NCBI RefSeq assembly: GCF_009877425.1
Contig: NZ_WXEY01000005.1
Coordinates: 1-64,000 of the forward strand
Source: Heliomicrobium undosum
GTDB taxonomy: Bacteria; Bacillota; Desulfitobacteriia; Heliobacteriales; Heliobacteriaceae
DNA: 64,000 nucleotides
Direction: 5' to 3'
The notes under the pieces were generated by a model, which was given only the letters and a program-made list of their open reading frames with translations, did no database searches and was not told where the DNA came from. Positions 50,381 to 59,842 of this stretch are shown one piece after another; the first letter of the stretch is position 1; the number at the start of each line of letters is the position of its first letter. A program made the position numbers and the translations under genes.

Positions 50381-51822
50381 TGGAAGAGCCGCTTAAACTG
50401 CTTGTCGCCGATGATGAGGAAGCCATGCGCCTCTTTCTCTCGGCCGCGCTGGAGCGCGCCGGGCACCGGGTGGATGCGGCGGAAGACGGGCAGTCGGCAT
50501 TGGAAAAAATCGGCGCGGCCGAGCAGAGCAAGGCGCCCTATGCCCTGGCCCTCATCGATCTGCAGATGCCCCGCCTCCCCGGCATGGACCTGTTGAGCCA
50601 CATCCGCCGGCAGTGGCCTCACCTGCCCGTCATCATTCTAACGGCGCACGGCTCTATTCCTACGGCGGTGGAAGCCATGAAGCTCGGCGCCGCCGATTTC
50701 CTGGTCAAACCCCTGCCCAGCCCCGGCCATCTGAGAGAAGCCGTCAGCCGTGTTTTGGCCGTTGCACCCCCTTCGGCAAAAGTCTCCGCCCAACCGGAAA
50801 GAGAGCGCCTGTCGACGACCAACGCCGGGGATCGGGCCTTGCGCCGGTCAAACCCCGAGTTAGCCGTAAATGACCTGATCGCCTGCGACCCCGCCACCTG
50901 CGCCGTCCTGGAACAAGCGCGCCTCGTCGCCGAGACGGACACGACGGTACTGCTCCTCGGTGAGAGCGGCGTGGGCAAGGAGGTTTTCGCCAGCGCCATC
51001 CACCGTCTCAGCAAACGCTCCGCCGGTCCCTTTGTGGCGGTCAATTGCGCCGCCCTGCCGGCGTCGTTGATCGAGAGCGAACTCTTCGGCCATGAACGGG
51101 GCGCCTTCACCGGCGCCCATGTGTTGAAGCTCGGTCGCTTTGAACAGGCTGCCGGCGGCACCCTTTTCCTCGATGAGATCGGCGAACTGGAAGCGACGGT
51201 GCAAGCGAAACTACTGCGCGTGCTTCAGGAAAAGCGTTTCGAAAGGATCGGCGGGAACCGTTCCATCGCCGCCGATTGCCGCATCATCGCAGCGACCAAC
51301 CGCGACCTCAACGCCGCCGTGCAGGAGCGCCTGTTCCGGTCTGATCTGTACTACCGGCTGGCCGTCTTTCCCATCGAAATCCCGCCCCTTCGCCGGCGTC
51401 CCGCCGACATCCTGCCGCTGACCTCCCACTTTCTCACCCGCTTCGCCGACAAAAACGGACGCGACCTGCCACGGCTGACCGAGGAGGCTGCGGTCGCGCT
51501 GCGGGAACATCCCTGGCCGGGAAACGTGCGTGAACTGGCCAACGCCATCGAACGGGCGCTGATCCTCTGCGCCGGACGGCCCATCGAGCCGCGTCATCTG
51601 GGACTCGTCCACCGGGAAACGGACGGGGCGGCTCAAGGGGGGAGGGCCTACGGAGAACCCGATTCGACCGATGACGGGATCCTGAAACAGCAGGAGCGGG
51701 ACACGATCCTCCGCGTCCTGGCCGCCAACGGCGACAACCGTCAGAAAACGGCCCAGCAGTTGGGCATCAGCGTGCGCACCCTCCGCAACAAATTGAAGGA
51801 GTACCGCATCCAAACGAACTGA
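50377..51822 (+). CDS. NtrC-type sigma-54-dependent response regulator
   Basis: 481 residues. Receiver domain (1-120) with VADDEEAMRLFL and phospho-Asp in LIDLQMPRLPGMD. AAA+ domain (~165-400) with Walker A LLGESGVGKEVFASAIH, the sigma-54 contact loop ELFGHERGAFTGAH, Walker B GGTLFLDEIGELE and the arginine finger region. A Fis-type HTH lies at the C-terminus (NRQKTAQQLGISVRTLRNKL). The GAFTGA motif is intact, so it should activate sigma-54 promoters. One perfect such promoter lies 122 bp after this gene. Confidence 0.97.
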   Translation: MMEEPLKLLVADDEEAMRLFLSAALERAGHRVDAAEDGQSALEKIGAAEQSKAPYALALIDLQMPRLPGMDLLSHIRRQWPHLPVIILTAHGSIPTAVEAMKLGAADFLVKPLPSPGHLREAVSRVLAVAPPSAKVSAQPERERLSTTNAGDRALRRSNPELAVNDLIACDPATCAVLEQARLVAETDTTVLLLGESGVGKEVFASAIHRLSKRSAGPFVAVNCAALPASLIESELFGHERGAFTGAHVLKLGRFEQAAGGTLFLDEIGELEATVQAKLLRVLQEKRFERIGGNRSIAADCRIIAATNRDLNAAVQERLFRSDLYYRLAVFPIEIPPLRRRPADILPLTSHFLTRFADKNGRDLPRLTEEAAVALREHPWPGNVRELANAIERALILCAGRPIEPRHLGLVHRETDGAAQGGRAYGEPDSTDDGILKQQERDTILRVLAANGDNRQKTAQQLGISVRTLRNKLKEYRIQTN

Positions 51823-51905
51823 CAGCGACAGCGGCACTTTTTTCTCCTTGGGCGGCAAAAAGTTCCCCCACTGAAACTGTCACTTCACGAAAAGTCAGCC
51901 TTTCC

Positions 51906-51929
51906 ACCCGCCACTGTGGCGGGTTTTTT
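51906..51929 (+). terminator. Terminator of the two-component operon
   Basis: ACCCGCCA and TGGCGGGT pair around CTG, then TTTTTC. It separates the two-component operon from the sigma-54 promoter that follows 15 bp later. Confidence 0.85.
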
Positions 51930-51943
51930 CGTTGCGCAGTTGT

Positions 51944-51959
51944 TGGCACGCTTTTTGCA
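51944..51959 (+). promoter_or_regulatory. Sigma-54 (-24/-12) promoter
   Basis: TGGCACG, four bases, TTGCA: a complete match to the RpoN consensus (TGGCACGNNNNTTGCW) with correct GG/GC spacing. It lies 41 bp upstream of the ATG at 52000, whose AAAGGAGG is close behind. The activator is encoded next to it. Confidence 0.93.
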
Positions 51960-51999
51960 TATATAGATCGGCAAAGGCAATACAAAGGAGGTATGCTCC

Positions 52000-52848
52000 A
52001 TGATCCGAAAATCGATCTTGCACCCATCGCGCCGGGTAACCCTGGTCCGCTGGCTCTCGCTGCTCTTCTTTGTGGGACTCACATCCTACATCGGCCTGCG
52101 CCACCAGATCGTCGGCGGAGGGCCGCAAGGGGCGGCCCCGTTAGACACCTTTTGCATCTTCGGCGGCATTGAAACCCTGTGGTCCTATGCCACGACAGGC
52201 AAGTTTCTCGCCAAAACGAACATGGCCAACCTGGTGCTCCTCGCCGCAGGTATAATCCTCGTCCTCGTCGCCGGCGCCGGTTTTTGCGGCTGGATCTGCC
52301 CCCTCGGCGCCGTCCAGGAATGGCTGGGCGGTCTCGGCAAAAAGCTCTTCGGAAAAACCTTGACCGTCCCCCCCAGCGTCGACCTTCCGCTGCGCGCCCT
52401 TCGCTTTCTCTTTCTCGCCCTCATCCTCTACATGACCGTCCTCGACAACAAGCTCTGGTTTGAGCCCTATGACCCTTTCAAGGTGCTCTTCCACTTTGAG
52501 TTTGAAACGACCACGTCCATCGTCGTCCTGGCGCTCTTTGTCGCCCTCTCCCTCCCCATCGAACGTTTCTGGTGCCGCTACCTCTGCCCCCTCTCGGCCG
52601 TCTACAGCCTGGTGAGCCCCTTGAGCCTCTTCAAGCTCAAACGACAAGCCCACGCCTGCATCGACTGCGGCGCCTGCACCCGCAACTGCCCGGTGGGCAT
52701 CGATGTGCAGCACTGCGGGACCATCCCCGACGGGCGCTGCATCAAGTGCCTGCAATGCATGGAATCGTGCCCGAAACCGGATGCCCTTGTGCTGGAAGCG
52801 GGAAAGACCGGTCCCGCAACCTCGGTTCCCCCGTCAGTATCCCGGTGA
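52000..52848 (+). CDS. NapH/FixG-like membrane polyferredoxin (4Fe-4S)
   Basis: 282 residues with AAAGGAGG before ATG 52000. Four to five membrane helices and the NapH-type motifs GAGFCGWICPLGAVQEW and WCRYLCPLSAVYSLV, followed by two 4Fe-4S clusters: CIDCGACTRNCPVGID and CIKCLQCMESCPKP. It should carry electrons between the quinone pool or membrane and a soluble or exported partner; the partner is unknown. It has its own sigma-54 promoter and is followed by a small exported protein gene. Confidence 0.93.
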   Translation: MIRKSILHPSRRVTLVRWLSLLFFVGLTSYIGLRHQIVGGGPQGAAPLDTFCIFGGIETLWSYATTGKFLAKTNMANLVLLAAGIILVLVAGAGFCGWICPLGAVQEWLGGLGKKLFGKTLTVPPSVDLPLRALRFLFLALILYMTVLDNKLWFEPYDPFKVLFHFEFETTTSIVVLALFVALSLPIERFWCRYLCPLSAVYSLVSPLSLFKLKRQAHACIDCGACTRNCPVGIDVQHCGTIPDGRCIKCLQCMESCPKPDALVLEAGKTGPATSVPPSVSR

Positions 52849-52901
52849 ATTCCTCCGGCAACGGTCTAAGGGAGATGTTTTCATAATCAAGGAGGGAATG
52901 T

Positions 52902-53222
52902 GTGATGCGCATCAAACCGCTCCATTACGGATTGCTTGTACTGGCCCTATTCTGGGCCGTCGTCGGCGGCGCCATGGCCAGCAACCTGTGGGTGACCAAA
53001 CAGTCGCTGCCTCCTGTCGGCACGGTCACTTCGACGGAAGAGATCAAAGGCTGGATGACGCTGGAGCAGATCGGTGAGACTCTCTCACTGCCGGCGCCGG
53101 AGGTGATCCGCCGCCTGGGCCTGCCCCCGGAAAGCGATCCGAAGAAGAAATTGAAGGAACTCGCCGCCGAACAGGGCAAGACGCCTGACGAATTGAAAGA
53201 GGGTCTGCTCGACCACAAATAA
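52902..53222 (+). CDS. Small membrane-anchored protein linked to the polyferredoxin
   Basis: 106 residues, from GTG/ATG at 52902-52905 with AAGGAGG upstream. A signal anchor (LHYGLLVLALFWAVVGGAMA) is followed by a short helical domain (GWMTLEQIGETLSLPAPEVI, RRLGLPPESDPKKKLKELAA). I have seen such short domains next to Fe-S membrane proteins in anaerobes but know no function. It lies 53 bp after the polyferredoxin gene and is probably in its sigma-54 operon. Confidence 0.75.
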   Translation: MMRIKPLHYGLLVLALFWAVVGGAMASNLWVTKQSLPPVGTVTSTEEIKGWMTLEQIGETLSLPAPEVIRRLGLPPESDPKKKLKELAAEQGKTPDELKEGLLDHK

Positions 53223-53267
53223 GGTCCTGATTTTGCGCATACTAGCTCCTGCAAAGGAGTGGAGCCC

Positions 53268-53480
53268 ATGACGCACAGTGATGTGACGGAAGGCTTTCCG
53301 TCGCCTTCCCATCCTCTCCGGCATGCCCAGCCGGGCCAAGAAGGCGCCAGTCAGGCGCTGTCCCCCGATGAGGAAGGGCAGATCACCCAGGTGAGCGGCG
53401 GCGGGGAGATGCAATCCTGGGGCGATTTCGCCCTGCAAAGGGAACTGCACCGGTCAAACGACGATGATCTGCTGACATGA
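53268..53480 (+). CDS. Small polar protein of unknown function
   Basis: 70 residues from ATG 53268, with AAAGGAGTGGAG upstream. Acidic, with no membrane segment and no recognised motif (ends LHRSNDDDLLT). The position at the end of the polyferredoxin operon, 45 bp after the previous stop and before a terminator, suggests it is real but this is weak evidence. Confidence 0.5.
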   Translation: MTHSDVTEGFPSPSHPLRHAQPGQEGASQALSPDEEGQITQVSGGGEMQSWGDFALQRELHRSNDDDLLT

Positions 53481-53517
53481 TCTCCCATGAACACAACATG
53501 ATCCTCCCATGAACGCA

Positions 53518-53558
53518 AAAAAGAGCCGGCGGGCCCTGAGGCCACTCCGGCTCTTTTT
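53518..53558. terminator. Bidirectional terminator
   Basis: AAAAAGAGCCGG and CCGGCTCTTTTT pair around a 17-base loop between convergent genes; T-runs on both strands. Confidence 0.9.
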
Positions 53559-53564
53559 GCGTTA

Positions 53565-53819
53565 TTAATAATAACCCCTGCGATAGCCTCTGCCGTAACC
53601 GACCCCGAAACCTGCCCAGAAGGGAAGGGTCAATGCCAGCACGGAGATGGCGAAAAAGGGATAGAAGAAAAGCCCGGGGTTGCTGGAATGAAACCATACA
53701 CCGTTGGGAGTGACCCGTTGGATCCTGCCATGTAGCACCTTCCCGCAACTCAGGCGCATCTGAGCCGGTTTCCCGCAATGGGGAGAGACCGTGCGATAGC
53801 ATACAGGCCGCAAAATCAT
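53565..53819 (-). CDS. Small exported or membrane protein with Gly-Tyr-Arg tail
   Basis: 84 residues from ATG 53819 (MILRPVCYRTVSPHCG), with GAGGAGG upstream. Two Cys near the N-terminus, one hydrophobic segment (FFYPFFAISVLALTLPFWAG) and a tail GVGYGRGYRRGYY. No family recognised; Gly-Tyr-Arg tails are seen in some coat or surface proteins, but that is only a resemblance. Confidence 0.6.
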   Translation of the reverse strand: MILRPVCYRTVSPHCGKPAQMRLSCGKVLHGRIQRVTPNGVWFHSSNPGLFFYPFFAISVLALTLPFWAGFGVGYGRGYRRGYY

Positions 53820-54043
53820 TTCACGCTTCCTCCTCTTATTAGCAATTTTTGGATATTTTATTCTATGCCCATCTCGACTTTCGCGAGCGATTTTTTGTCC
53901 TTGAACATGCAAAACCGTCCCGATTAATCGCTCTCCCTTTCGCCAATCAAAAAAATAAAGTTGTCGCCTATACGGTGCGAGCGAAAATCGATCTGCCTAT
54001 AATCATAGTATCTGGATACCATATAGGGGTAAGGAGGATTCCC

Positions 54044-55036
54044 ATGGGAAAAACCGCGTTGTTTTGGCCTTCCAAGAACCCAGTGCTCAGCATACCGATC
54101 ACATTGGCGCTTGGGTTCACGGCCGGTCTGTTCGTAGACACCAGCGGTCTCGGCAACTTTATTCTCATCTGCACTTTTTTGATGATCTACCCAACCATGA
54201 TCGGCGTCAAACTGAAAGAGGCCTTCGACTTCAGCCACGCCAAGGTCGTCGGCATCTCCTTGGTCATCAACTTTCTGCTCATCCCGCTTTTAGCCTGGGG
54301 TCTGGGCACGACGTTCCTCTCGGGCGATCCGTCCATGATGGCAGGCCTGGCCATCGCCGGCCTGCTTCCGACGAGTGGCATGACCATCTCCTGGACGATG
54401 ATGTTCAAGGGCAACGTGCCTGCCGCCATCAAAATGACCGCCCTCAGCCTGATCACCGGGTCCATCCTGGCGCCCTTTTATCTCCTCGTCATGGTCGGCA
54501 AGTACGTGCCCATCGACCTGATGAAGACCTTTACCACCATCGCTGTCATCGTCTTTCTGCCCCTGGTGCTGGGACATGTGACATTCCTGCAGTTAAAAGG
54601 AAAGTACGGCCAGGAACACTTCCAGAAGGTGATCAAACCCTACCTGCCGGCGGTCAGCTTCTGGGCCATGCTGGCCATCATCTTCGCCTCCATCTCCATG
54701 AAGTCGAAAATGGTGCTCGCCCGCCCTGACCTGCTTGGCGGCATCCTGCTCGCCCTGGCAATCTTCTACCTGATCAACTTCACCTTGAGCACCGTCATCG
54801 CTCGCCTCTTCCTCAACCGTATCGACGGCGTCGCCCTGATCTACGGGACAGTGATGCGCAATCTCTCCATCGCCCTCGGCCTCGCCATTACCGCCTTCGG
54901 CCCCCAGGCCGCCCTCGTCGTCACCCTCGCCTTCATCCTGCAGGTCCAGGCAGCGGCTTGGTACGGCAAAATGGCCGACCGCTACGGCTTCTTCGGCAAA
55001 GCGCCGGCAGATGGGCTTGCCGTAAAACAGGCGTAA
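54044..55036 (+). CDS. BASS/ACR3-superfamily transporter
   Basis: 330 residues from ATG 54044 (MGKTALFWPSKNPVL), with AAGGAGG upstream. Ten predicted membrane helices and the superfamily pattern in IAGLLPTSGMTISWTMMFKG and YGTVMRNLSIALGLAI. It resembles both bile-acid:sodium symporters and arsenite exporters (ACR3). No ars genes are nearby, so the substrate is left open. TATAAT at ~53998 may be its -10 box. A terminator follows. Confidence 0.85.
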   Translation: MGKTALFWPSKNPVLSIPITLALGFTAGLFVDTSGLGNFILICTFLMIYPTMIGVKLKEAFDFSHAKVVGISLVINFLLIPLLAWGLGTTFLSGDPSMMAGLAIAGLLPTSGMTISWTMMFKGNVPAAIKMTALSLITGSILAPFYLLVMVGKYVPIDLMKTFTTIAVIVFLPLVLGHVTFLQLKGKYGQEHFQKVIKPYLPAVSFWAMLAIIFASISMKSKMVLARPDLLGGILLALAIFYLINFTLSTVIARLFLNRIDGVALIYGTVMRNLSIALGLAITAFGPQAALVVTLAFILQVQAAAWYGKMADRYGFFGKAPADGLAVKQA

Positions 55037-55063
55037 AATTGCCATAGGAATATTCACTGCATC

Positions 55064-55090
55064 GCCACGGATAAGCACCGTGGCTTTTTT
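55064..55090 (+). terminator. Terminator of the transporter gene
   Basis: GCCACGG and CCGTGGC pair around ATAAGCA, then six Ts. Confidence 0.88.
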
Positions 55091-55233
55091 CATTGCAGTG
55101 CAGCAACGACAGTGCAGCATCTCTTCACCTTATTGGAGAAAGGAATCATCATTTTGACCTAAAAAATACAGGACTTCGCTATATTCTTGTCGAATAATGC
55201 TAATTTAGGAAAACGTCCAAAGGAGGTTATCTC

Positions 55234-57864
55234 TTGCGCAAGCGTATCCTCTGCGGGATCCTGACTCTCTCCATAGCCGCCACGGCGCCGTTCAGCGCCT
55301 TTGCCGCAACGGTCCGCCAATTTGGCGACGTCAACGCCATGATGATGGAATACCGCCCCATCATGAAACTCTCGGCCCAGGGAACGATCAAAGGCCGGGA
55401 AGACGGAAACTTCGGTCCCACCGACCCGGTCAAGCAGTTGGAGGCCCTCGTCATGGTCCAGCGCTTCTTCGGCATGGAGAATACAGCGATCGCCACTGCC
55501 AATCTGCTGACGGCTGAAACAGAGAAAAAATTCGGCGGCAATGTGCCTGCCTGGGGTAAAGGGTATCTTGTCACCGCCGTCAATCAGAATCTGCTCGATG
55601 CCGGAGAATACTTTCCATGGCATCAAGGGGCAACCAGAGCTTGGGTTGCTCGCCTCCTGGTCCGGCTTCTGAACAAAGAACAAGAGGCCCAAAGCCGCAT
55701 GAGCGCCACCCTCTCCTTCGCTGACGCAAATCTAATCCCTGCCTCCCTCCGCGGCCATATCGCCATCGCCTCTGACCTTGGACTCATCCGCGGGCGAGAA
55801 AATGGCTGCTTTGATCCCAACGGCATCGTAACCCGCGGCGAGATGGCGATTTTCCTCGACCGGACAGAGCGGAAGATGGATCAGTTGCCTCCCGGGATCA
55901 ATGAGGCTACCTTTATCAGCGGACGCGACGCCATTCTTTCAGTGCTGGGAGAAGGAAACCTCCTCAGTTCATTGTCTCTCGACACAAACGCCCGGATCTT
56001 TGGCGCCGAGAAAGCGGTCACCCTCAGTGACCTCAACCCCCAGGACAAAATTCGCTACATCAAAGATGGAGACAAGGTCGTATACCTTGAGGTGGTCCAG
56101 GGCAGCGGTCAATCAGCCAATGTGTTACGCGGCGAGGTGATCGCCTCCCTCCCAGAGCAGGGACTGCTCACCCTCAAGGATGACACCGGCAAACCTTTTA
56201 CCTATTCCCTGGCTGCCAGCGTCAGCGTCATGAATCTGTCGGGGCAAAAACTCTCGACAAGTCAAGTCGGCCCCGGCAGCAAAGCGCAACTCCGGCTCAA
56301 CAACGAAGGGAAAATCGCTGAAATCCTCCTTGAAAGTGTGGGCCAACAGGGTTTGCAGGGAACCATTATCGACATAAACCTTACGGCAAAACTGCTTGTC
56401 CTCTCCGATGGCGCCAATCATTATTCCTCCTATTATCTGGGAGATAGCGCCACTGTCGAATACAACGGGAAGCGTTTCGCCTCCCTGGAGGATTTGGCAA
56501 AAGGCGACATGGTCAGTGTCGAAGTCGACGGCAGCTATGTGGTCAACAAAATCATATTGCAAAAACCGAAGAGCACGGTGACCGTCAAGGGGACCGTCAG
56601 CCTGATCAGCAAAGACAGCCGGCTAGTGACGATCAAGGGCGACGACGGTCAACTGTATGCCTTCGAACTGCCGGAAACGACAGCGCTTCAGTTCTCTGAC
56701 GGCACATCGGCGGCCATTGAAAACCTTTATCTGCAGGATGCAGTGACTGTGCAATTGGAGAGCGGGGCCGTCAAAAAACTGGTCATCGTCCGCGCAGGCA
56801 ACACGAAGGGATTGACGGGGAAAATCGCCTCCATCGACACGAGCCGCCGTTTGCTGATCGTCAAGGATTCTCGGGATCGCCTTCAATCTTATGAGATCAA
56901 GGATCCGGTCATCCTGGACATCGAAGGGAACTCCAACCCGACAATCAGCAACCTGGGCATTGACACATCGATCGAGTTTGAATTGAATACAGACAACAAA
57001 ATCACCTACATCAAGTCCAAAAACACCATTGAGGGTGTCGTCACCCGTGTTGACGCCGATCGTCACCTCATCACCCTCCGCGACACGACCGGAGCGGAAA
57101 AGATATACACCGTTGAAACGAATGCGGAATATCAGATTTTCCGGCGCTCCGGTGAAGATTTGGATGATGTCGACGTTGATGATCGAGTGAAGGCGCGGGT
57201 TTCAGGCGACAAAATCACCCGGATCCAAGTACACACGCAACTTACCGGCGAGATTATCGACAAAACCTCAGAACGCATCTACATAAAGGATATGGATGAC
57301 TATGAACGTTCTTACACGGTGAACAGCAGTCTGAAATTGACAGTGCCCAACATCACCAAGCCGAGTTTGTCTGATGTCACTGTCCGGCAGTGGGCTGTCG
57401 TTTCCTACTGGGGCGATGAGCCCTACCAGATTGCTGTGCAGACACCGGTCGCCGGCGAAGTCACTGGCGTCGATACGGGCCGTGACAAACTGGTCATCCG
57501 CCAGTATGACGGTTCCAGCCGCACAGTAGAAACGGCAAGTCGCTTCAAGGTCGATAAAGGAGGAACAACCTCTTACGGACTGTCCGTCATCAGTGTCGGA
57601 GACCGGATTCAAGCATTTGCTGATGATCAAAACCGGATCATGCGGGCCTTTGTCGCCAGCAAGGTATCGGGCAAAATCGACGGCATCAACCGGACCACCA
57701 AGGATATATATATCGGAACAACGGTGGGTTACATCATCGACAGCAACACGATCATCACCCTGAACGGTGTGCGTAAGAACTTCGATGATATCCAACAGAA
57801 GCAGAGCGCAACCATCTACTACACCAGCGGTTACAAAGCCATCGAAGTGACCTTATCCAACTAA
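55234..57864 (+). CDS. Large SLH-domain surface protein
   Basis: 876 residues from TTG 55234, with AAAGGAGG upstream. Signal peptide (RILCGILTLSIAATAPFSAF). Residues ~25-210 hold SLH repeats (GTIKGREDGNFGPTDPVKQL, GLIRGRENGCFDPNGIVTRG), which bind the cell wall. The remaining ~650 residues are a series of related beta-rich modules, each with a pattern like VxGxVxxIDxxxRLLxIKD...Y; examples begin near 330, 395, 475, 550 and 620. This is an S-layer-associated surface protein; the ligand is unknown. A strong terminator follows. Confidence 0.9.
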   Translation: MRKRILCGILTLSIAATAPFSAFAATVRQFGDVNAMMMEYRPIMKLSAQGTIKGREDGNFGPTDPVKQLEALVMVQRFFGMENTAIATANLLTAETEKKFGGNVPAWGKGYLVTAVNQNLLDAGEYFPWHQGATRAWVARLLVRLLNKEQEAQSRMSATLSFADANLIPASLRGHIAIASDLGLIRGRENGCFDPNGIVTRGEMAIFLDRTERKMDQLPPGINEATFISGRDAILSVLGEGNLLSSLSLDTNARIFGAEKAVTLSDLNPQDKIRYIKDGDKVVYLEVVQGSGQSANVLRGEVIASLPEQGLLTLKDDTGKPFTYSLAASVSVMNLSGQKLSTSQVGPGSKAQLRLNNEGKIAEILLESVGQQGLQGTIIDINLTAKLLVLSDGANHYSSYYLGDSATVEYNGKRFASLEDLAKGDMVSVEVDGSYVVNKIILQKPKSTVTVKGTVSLISKDSRLVTIKGDDGQLYAFELPETTALQFSDGTSAAIENLYLQDAVTVQLESGAVKKLVIVRAGNTKGLTGKIASIDTSRRLLIVKDSRDRLQSYEIKDPVILDIEGNSNPTISNLGIDTSIEFELNTDNKITYIKSKNTIEGVVTRVDADRHLITLRDTTGAEKIYTVETNAEYQIFRRSGEDLDDVDVDDRVKARVSGDKITRIQVHTQLTGEIIDKTSERIYIKDMDDYERSYTVNSSLKLTVPNITKPSLSDVTVRQWAVVSYWGDEPYQIAVQTPVAGEVTGVDTGRDKLVIRQYDGSSRTVETASRFKVDKGGTTSYGLSVISVGDRIQAFADDQNRIMRAFVASKVSGKIDGINRTTKDIYIGTTVGYIIDSNTIITLNGVRKNFDDIQQKQSATIYYTSGYKAIEVTLSN

Positions 57865-57874
57865 ATTTTGTCCC

Positions 57875-57906
57875 AATTCCCCGGATATCCGGGGAATTTT
57901 TTTTTA
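57875..57906 (+). terminator. Terminator of the SLH gene
   Basis: AATTCCCCGG and CCGGGGAATT pair around ATAT, then nine Ts. Confidence 0.93.
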
Positions 57907-58017
57907 CCTTACTTCATAGTATTTTATATCGGGGTTTTTCCTAATGGCCAAGTTCGAAGTAGACAATTCGTGCCGCCATGGCCTTTTTCAGTTTTTAGGT
58001 TAACGAGGTATTTTGCC

Positions 58018-59325
58018 ATGTTAAAAATAGGCGTAATCGGGACGGGATATGTTGGTCTCACTACCGGGATTGGCTTGGCCAATTTCGGTTCTACCGTCAT
58101 GTGCCTCGATATCAATAACGAGAAAATACAACAGTTGAACCTCGGTGCATTACCCATCTACGAACCCGGCATGGATGAGCTTCTGAGAGACAATGTCAAA
58201 GCCGGGCGTCTGACCTTTTCCACAGACCTGACTTTCGGGATTCAATGGGCGCAAATCATCTTTATCGCCGTGGGAACCCCTCAGGCGGAAAATGGCAAGG
58301 CCGACCTTTCGGCGGTTGAAAAGACGGCAGAATTAATCGGAAAGAGTCTGAACGGGTATAAGATTGTTGTGACAAAAAGCACCGTTCCGGTAGGAACGAA
58401 TGAGATGATCCGGGCCATCATTGATTCTTTCAATGCCAACGAATACGAATTTGATGTCGTATCGAATCCAGAATTTCTTCGGGAAGGGAAAGCCGTTTAT
58501 GATTTTTTACATCCAGACCGTGTTGTCATCGGAGTAAGTCATCCCCGACCATTGGATATGCTCAAGCAGGTATACCGCCCCTTATACCTCAATGAAGTTC
58601 CTTTCATTATAACTGACCTGCGAACTTCGGAACTGATTAAATATGCCTCCAACAGCTTTTTGGCAATGAAGGTCGCCTTTATCAACGAGATGGCCCGTCT
58701 CTGCGATACCGTCGGCGCAAATGTGCAGCAGTTGGCGATCGCCCTTGGCAAAGATGGGCGCATCGGGAGCAAGTTCTTACACCCCGGACCCGGTTTTGGA
58801 GGTTCCTGTTTTCCAAAAGACACGGCTGCGCTCACGGTTTTTGCCCGTGAGAAAGGTATGCCATTGGGTCTAGTCGAAGAGACAATCGCCAGCAACAGCA
58901 GACAGAAGGAATTTATCGTACATAAAATCAAAGGGCGCATGGGCGCTGTATCAGGACGGCGCTTCGGCATTCTCGGTTTGGCATTTAAATCCGAAACGGA
59001 TGATATGCGTGAGTCTGCCGCTATCACCATCATCGATCAACTGTTACGCGAAGGCGCCATGATTCGCGCCTACGATCCGCGCGCCATGGAAAACGCAAAG
59101 AAAATCTGGGACAATCACCAGATATCCTTTGGCCGTGACGAGTATGACACCGTTCAGGACGCCGACGCCGTCGTCATCTTGACGGAATGGAACCAGTTCC
59201 GTAACCTCGACATTCCGCGCATCAAATCGGCCATGCGTGAATCCTACTTTTTTGATTTTCGCAACATCTACCGTCGCAAGCAAATGGAAGAGTATGGCCT
59301 GATTTACGAGTGTATCGGCAGGTGA
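58018..59325 (+). CDS. UDP-glucose 6-dehydrogenase
   Basis: 435 residues from ATG 58018 (MLKIGVIGTGYVGLTTGIGL), with GAGGT upstream; the open frame to 57868 runs into the previous terminator and is not used. Signatures: the Rossmann GxGYVG, VTKSTVPVGTNEM, SNPEFLREGKAVYDFLHPDR, catalytic Cys in HPGPGFGGSCFPKDTAAL and the C-terminal LAFKSETDDMRESAA. It oxidises UDP-glucose to UDP-glucuronate for surface polysaccharides. Its AT content is higher than its neighbours, a weak hint of transfer. Confidence 0.95.
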   Translation: MLKIGVIGTGYVGLTTGIGLANFGSTVMCLDINNEKIQQLNLGALPIYEPGMDELLRDNVKAGRLTFSTDLTFGIQWAQIIFIAVGTPQAENGKADLSAVEKTAELIGKSLNGYKIVVTKSTVPVGTNEMIRAIIDSFNANEYEFDVVSNPEFLREGKAVYDFLHPDRVVIGVSHPRPLDMLKQVYRPLYLNEVPFIITDLRTSELIKYASNSFLAMKVAFINEMARLCDTVGANVQQLAIALGKDGRIGSKFLHPGPGFGGSCFPKDTAALTVFAREKGMPLGLVEETIASNSRQKEFIVHKIKGRMGAVSGRRFGILGLAFKSETDDMRESAAITIIDQLLREGAMIRAYDPRAMENAKKIWDNHQISFGRDEYDTVQDADAVVILTEWNQFRNLDIPRIKSAMRESYFFDFRNIYRRKQMEEYGLIYECIGR

Positions 59326-59370
59326 CTGCGCGATTCACCGGTCAGCGTATCAACTGTTCGGACACATAAG

Positions 59371-59410
59371 GACAGGCCTTGCCGTTCCTAGGGCTAGGCC
59401 TGTCGCTTTT
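59371..59410 (+). terminator. Terminator of the UDP-glucose dehydrogenase gene
   Basis: GACAGGCCT and AGGCCTGTC pair, followed by GCTTTTTC. Confidence 0.85.
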
Positions 59411-59500
59411 TCTTCCTCGGCGCATTGTTGACACATTACTTGTGCGTTGTGGGCGCTGGCACATTGCTGTTGAAGCGCCGGCGCGTCAACGAAGACGTCT

Positions 59501-59650
59501 CTATTCCTTGGCGGTAGCTTTCGCATCGGGTTGACGTTCCGCCGTGTTTCCGGCGCCCATATCCACCGTATTTGTCAGTGTTCGCACATGGGTGCCCTTT
59601 GGGCCGACTTCTCGGATCACGAGACGCTCCTTCTCTTCTCCTGACGTCAC
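59501..59650 (-). CDS. Possible small protein of unknown function
   Basis: 49 residues from GTG 59650, preceded by AGGGAGGTGAGG. The sequence (TSGEEKERLVIREVGPKGTH...) is hydrophilic and has no recognised motif. Only the ribosome site supports it; the 517-bp gap between 59326 and 59842 is otherwise empty. Confidence 0.4.
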   Translation of the reverse strand: MTSGEEKERLVIREVGPKGTHVRTLTNTVDMGAGNTAERQPDAKATAKE

Positions 59651-59842
59651 AGACCTCACCTCCCTGAAATAAAGTGTCCGGGAAAGCCTGCCTGCATTCG
59701 AAAAAAAATACAGGATCTTTTTCTGCATCGGCAGAAAAATCTGACTTCCGGGGATTCCGTTGATCTCCGTTAAAATGATAGAATCGGTATTGTTTATAGG
59801 CTTTCGCTTTTTCGATATTTTTTGTCAAGTAGGTGCGTGAAG

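Noticed and set aside
51823-51905. Activator-binding dyad upstream of the sigma-54 promoter
   Set aside because: CTGTCACTT and AAAAGTCAG are only a weak inverted pair (6 of 9); too little to call a site.
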